Shown here one piece after another: positions 3,914 through 5,314 of a stretch of DNA of 5,314 nt. Below the pieces are notes generated by a model. It was given only the letters and a program-made list of their open reading frames with translations, did no database searches and was not told the origin of the DNA. Position numbers and translations under genes: made by a program. Each line of letters opens with the position of its first letter. Position 1 is the first letter of the stretch. The DNA comes from Flavobacteriaceae bacterium. GTDB taxonomy: Bacteria > Bacteroidota > Bacteroidia > Flavobacteriales > Flavobacteriaceae. The DNA lies in contig JABDLH010000079.1 of the NCBI GenBank assembly GCA_013003145.1, forward strand, positions 1 to 5,314, read 5' to 3'.

Positions 3914-5308
3914 ATGCAAGACCCGTCAGGCTATATCCAGGAACACAAAGAACGCTTTATAAATGAACTGATCAGTTTATTAAAAATCCCCTCCGTAAGT
4001 GCCGACTCTGCACATTCGCAAGATGTAATCAATGCGGCCGAAGCCATAGCCGTCGCGCTTTCCGAAGCAGGCTGTGACGAGGTAGAGGTCTGCGAAACTT
4101 CAGGATACCCTATCGTCTACGGTGAAAAAATCATGGGTCAAGACCTTCCCACAGTACTGGTTTACGGTCATTATGATGTGCAACCACCAGACCCCCTGGA
4201 TCTATGGGACACACCTCCCTTTGAACCCGTGATCAAGAAAACCGATTTACATCCGGAAGGCGCCATCTTTGCCAGGGGTGCCTGTGATGATAAGGGACAG
4301 ATGTATATGCATGTAAAAGCGTTGGAATACATGGTCCGGAATAACGACCTTCCCTGCAATGTCAAATTCATGATCGAAGGAGAAGAAGAAGTGGGCAGTC
4401 CCAGCTTGGTCACCTTTGTGAAGGAGAATCGCGAGAAATTGCGAAATGATATCATCCTGATCTCTGATACCGGCATGATCGCACCCGATGTCCCGTCTAT
4501 CACAACAGGTCTTCGCGGTCTATCCTACGTCGAAGTATCGGTTACAGGTCCTAACAGGGATCTTCACTCCGGACTCTATGGCGGAGCCGTGGCCAATCCC
4601 ATCAACATCCTGGCCAAAATGATCGCTTCGCTCCATGACGAGAACAACCATATTACCATTCCCGGCTTCTATGATAAAGTCCATGATCTGTCTGCAGAAG
4701 AAAGAAGTGCCATGGCTGAAGCTCCATTCAGTTTGGAAGCCTATAAGAATCACCTGGATATTAAGGACGTCTATGGAGAGAAAGGATATACCACCAACGA
4801 AAGAAACTCCATTCGCCCTACCCTGGATGTGAATGGGATCTGGGGAGGATATATAGGGGAAGGGGCAAAAACCGTTATTGCCAGCAAGGCTTTTGCGAAA
4901 ATTTCCATGCGCCTGGTTCCAGACCAGGAGTGGCAGGAGATCACTGAACTTTTTACAAAACACTTCACCAGTATTGCCCCGGAAGGGGTTAAGGTAGAGG
5001 TAACCCCTCATCACGGGGGACAAGCTTATGTAACCCCTATTGATCATATTGGTTACCGGGCGGCGAGTGAAGCTTATGAAACTACGTTTGGAAAAACACC
5101 CATTCCACAACGCAGTGGAGGTAGCATACCCATAGTTTCCCTGTTTGAACAAGAACTCGACAGCAAGACCATACTGATGGGGTTTGGCTTAGACAGCGAT
5201 GCTATACACTCTCCTAACGAACACTACGGGATTCAGAATTACCTGAAAGGCATAGAAACCATCCCGTATTTCTTTTCATCCTTTACCAGGATGTCTGAAG
5301 CCGAATAA
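3914..5308 (+). CDS. M20-family metallodipeptidase
   Basis: A 464-residue cytosolic peptidase (no signal peptide) of the M20 family, closest in motif style to carnosinase / nonspecific dipeptidases. It is expected to hydrolyse dipeptides with a two-metal centre. Metal ligands and catalytic residues appear in order: GHYDVQP (His86, Asp88), RGACDDKG (bridging Asp125), GEEEVGS (catalytic Glu158, ligand Glu159), ISDTG (Asp185) and IHSPNE (His432). DLHSG (His218) matches the histidine that reaches the active site of the partner subunit in dimeric relatives; MRLVP (Arg333) and SGGSIP (401-406) fit substrate binding. The lid/dimerisation domain spans roughly 200-320. The ATG is preceded by CAATTAAAAACCT, a typical A-rich leader. 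The gene appears monocistronic and is transcribed away from the tRNA-Leu locus. The exact dipeptide preference is unknown. Confidence 0.92.
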   Translation: MQDPSGYIQEHKERFINELISLLKIPSVSADSAHSQDVINAAEAIAVALSEAGCDEVEVCETSGYPIVYGEKIMGQDLPTVLVYGHYDVQPPDPLDLWDTPPFEPVIKKTDLHPEGAIFARGACDDKGQMYMHVKALEYMVRNNDLPCNVKFMIEGEEEVGSPSLVTFVKENREKLRNDIILISDTGMIAPDVPSITTGLRGLSYVEVSVTGPNRDLHSGLYGGAVANPINILAKMIASLHDENNHITIPGFYDKVHDLSAEERSAMAEAPFSLEAYKNHLDIKDVYGEKGYTTNERNSIRPTLDVNGIWGGYIGEGAKTVIASKAFAKISMRLVPDQEWQEITELFTKHFTSIAPEGVKVEVTPHHGGQAYVTPIDHIGYRAASEAYETTFGKTPIPQRSGGSIPIVSLFEQELDSKTILMGFGLDSDAIHSPNEHYGIQNYLKGIETIPYFFSSFTRMSEAE

Positions 5309-5314
5309 ACTGTT

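Noticed and set aside
3736..3966. 76-codon plus-strand open frame
   Set aside because: It runs through the tRNA fragment and palindrome and overlaps the peptidase start in another frame.
4520..5152. 210-codon minus-strand open frame opposite the peptidase
   Set aside because: It lies wholly antisense to an M20 gene with all catalytic motifs intact, and its translation has no domain character.

Overview
The window looks like chromosomal DNA of a marine-type member of the Flavobacteriaceae (Bacteroidetes). The basis is A-rich leaders without Shine-Dalgarno sequences, a Bacteroidetes-type -7 element (TAnnTTTG) in front of one tRNA, a porin whose signal peptide ends in S|QE, and GC-rich hairpin repeats between genes of a kind familiar from flavobacterial genomes. 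The genus cannot be read from the sequence.

Layout. Positions 1-395 hold no convincing gene. They contain short palindromic repeats, an 8-bp tandem array and an AT-flanked inverted repeat. Positions 396-654 are a minus-strand tRNA-Leu(CAG) locus: an intact gene, its terminator, and further downstream a decayed second copy that keeps only the tRNA 3' end and a terminator-like hairpin. Positions 786-3184 are a two-gene minus-strand operon. The first gene encodes a membrane-anchored or secreted diheme cytochrome c of the TsdA type (thiosulfate dehydrogenase / tetrathionate reductase). The second, starting 2 bp after it, encodes an OprD-like outer-membrane porin. Positions 3425-3790 are a second minus-strand tRNA-Leu locus, anticodon UAG. 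Its intact gene lies between a 5' tRNA fragment and a 3' tRNA fragment, and the 5' fragment is interrupted by a 29-bp palindromic repeat. Positions 3914-5308 are a plus-strand M20-family dipeptidase with a complete set of metal ligands.

How the parts fit. The cytochrome and porin are probably co-transcribed and translationally coupled. Together they suggest an envelope module in which the porin admits a small anionic solute and the periplasmic cytochrome interconverts thiosulfate and tetrathionate; the porin substrate is inference. The peptidase is an unrelated housekeeping gene transcribed away from this cluster.

The most unusual material is non-coding. A family of about 30-bp bulged palindromes occurs three times: once carrying a second hairpin nested in its bulge, once between units of an 8-bp tandem repeat, and once cleanly inside a tRNA-Leu fragment. 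In addition, two tRNA-Leu loci with parallel decay patterns bracket the tsdA-porin operon.
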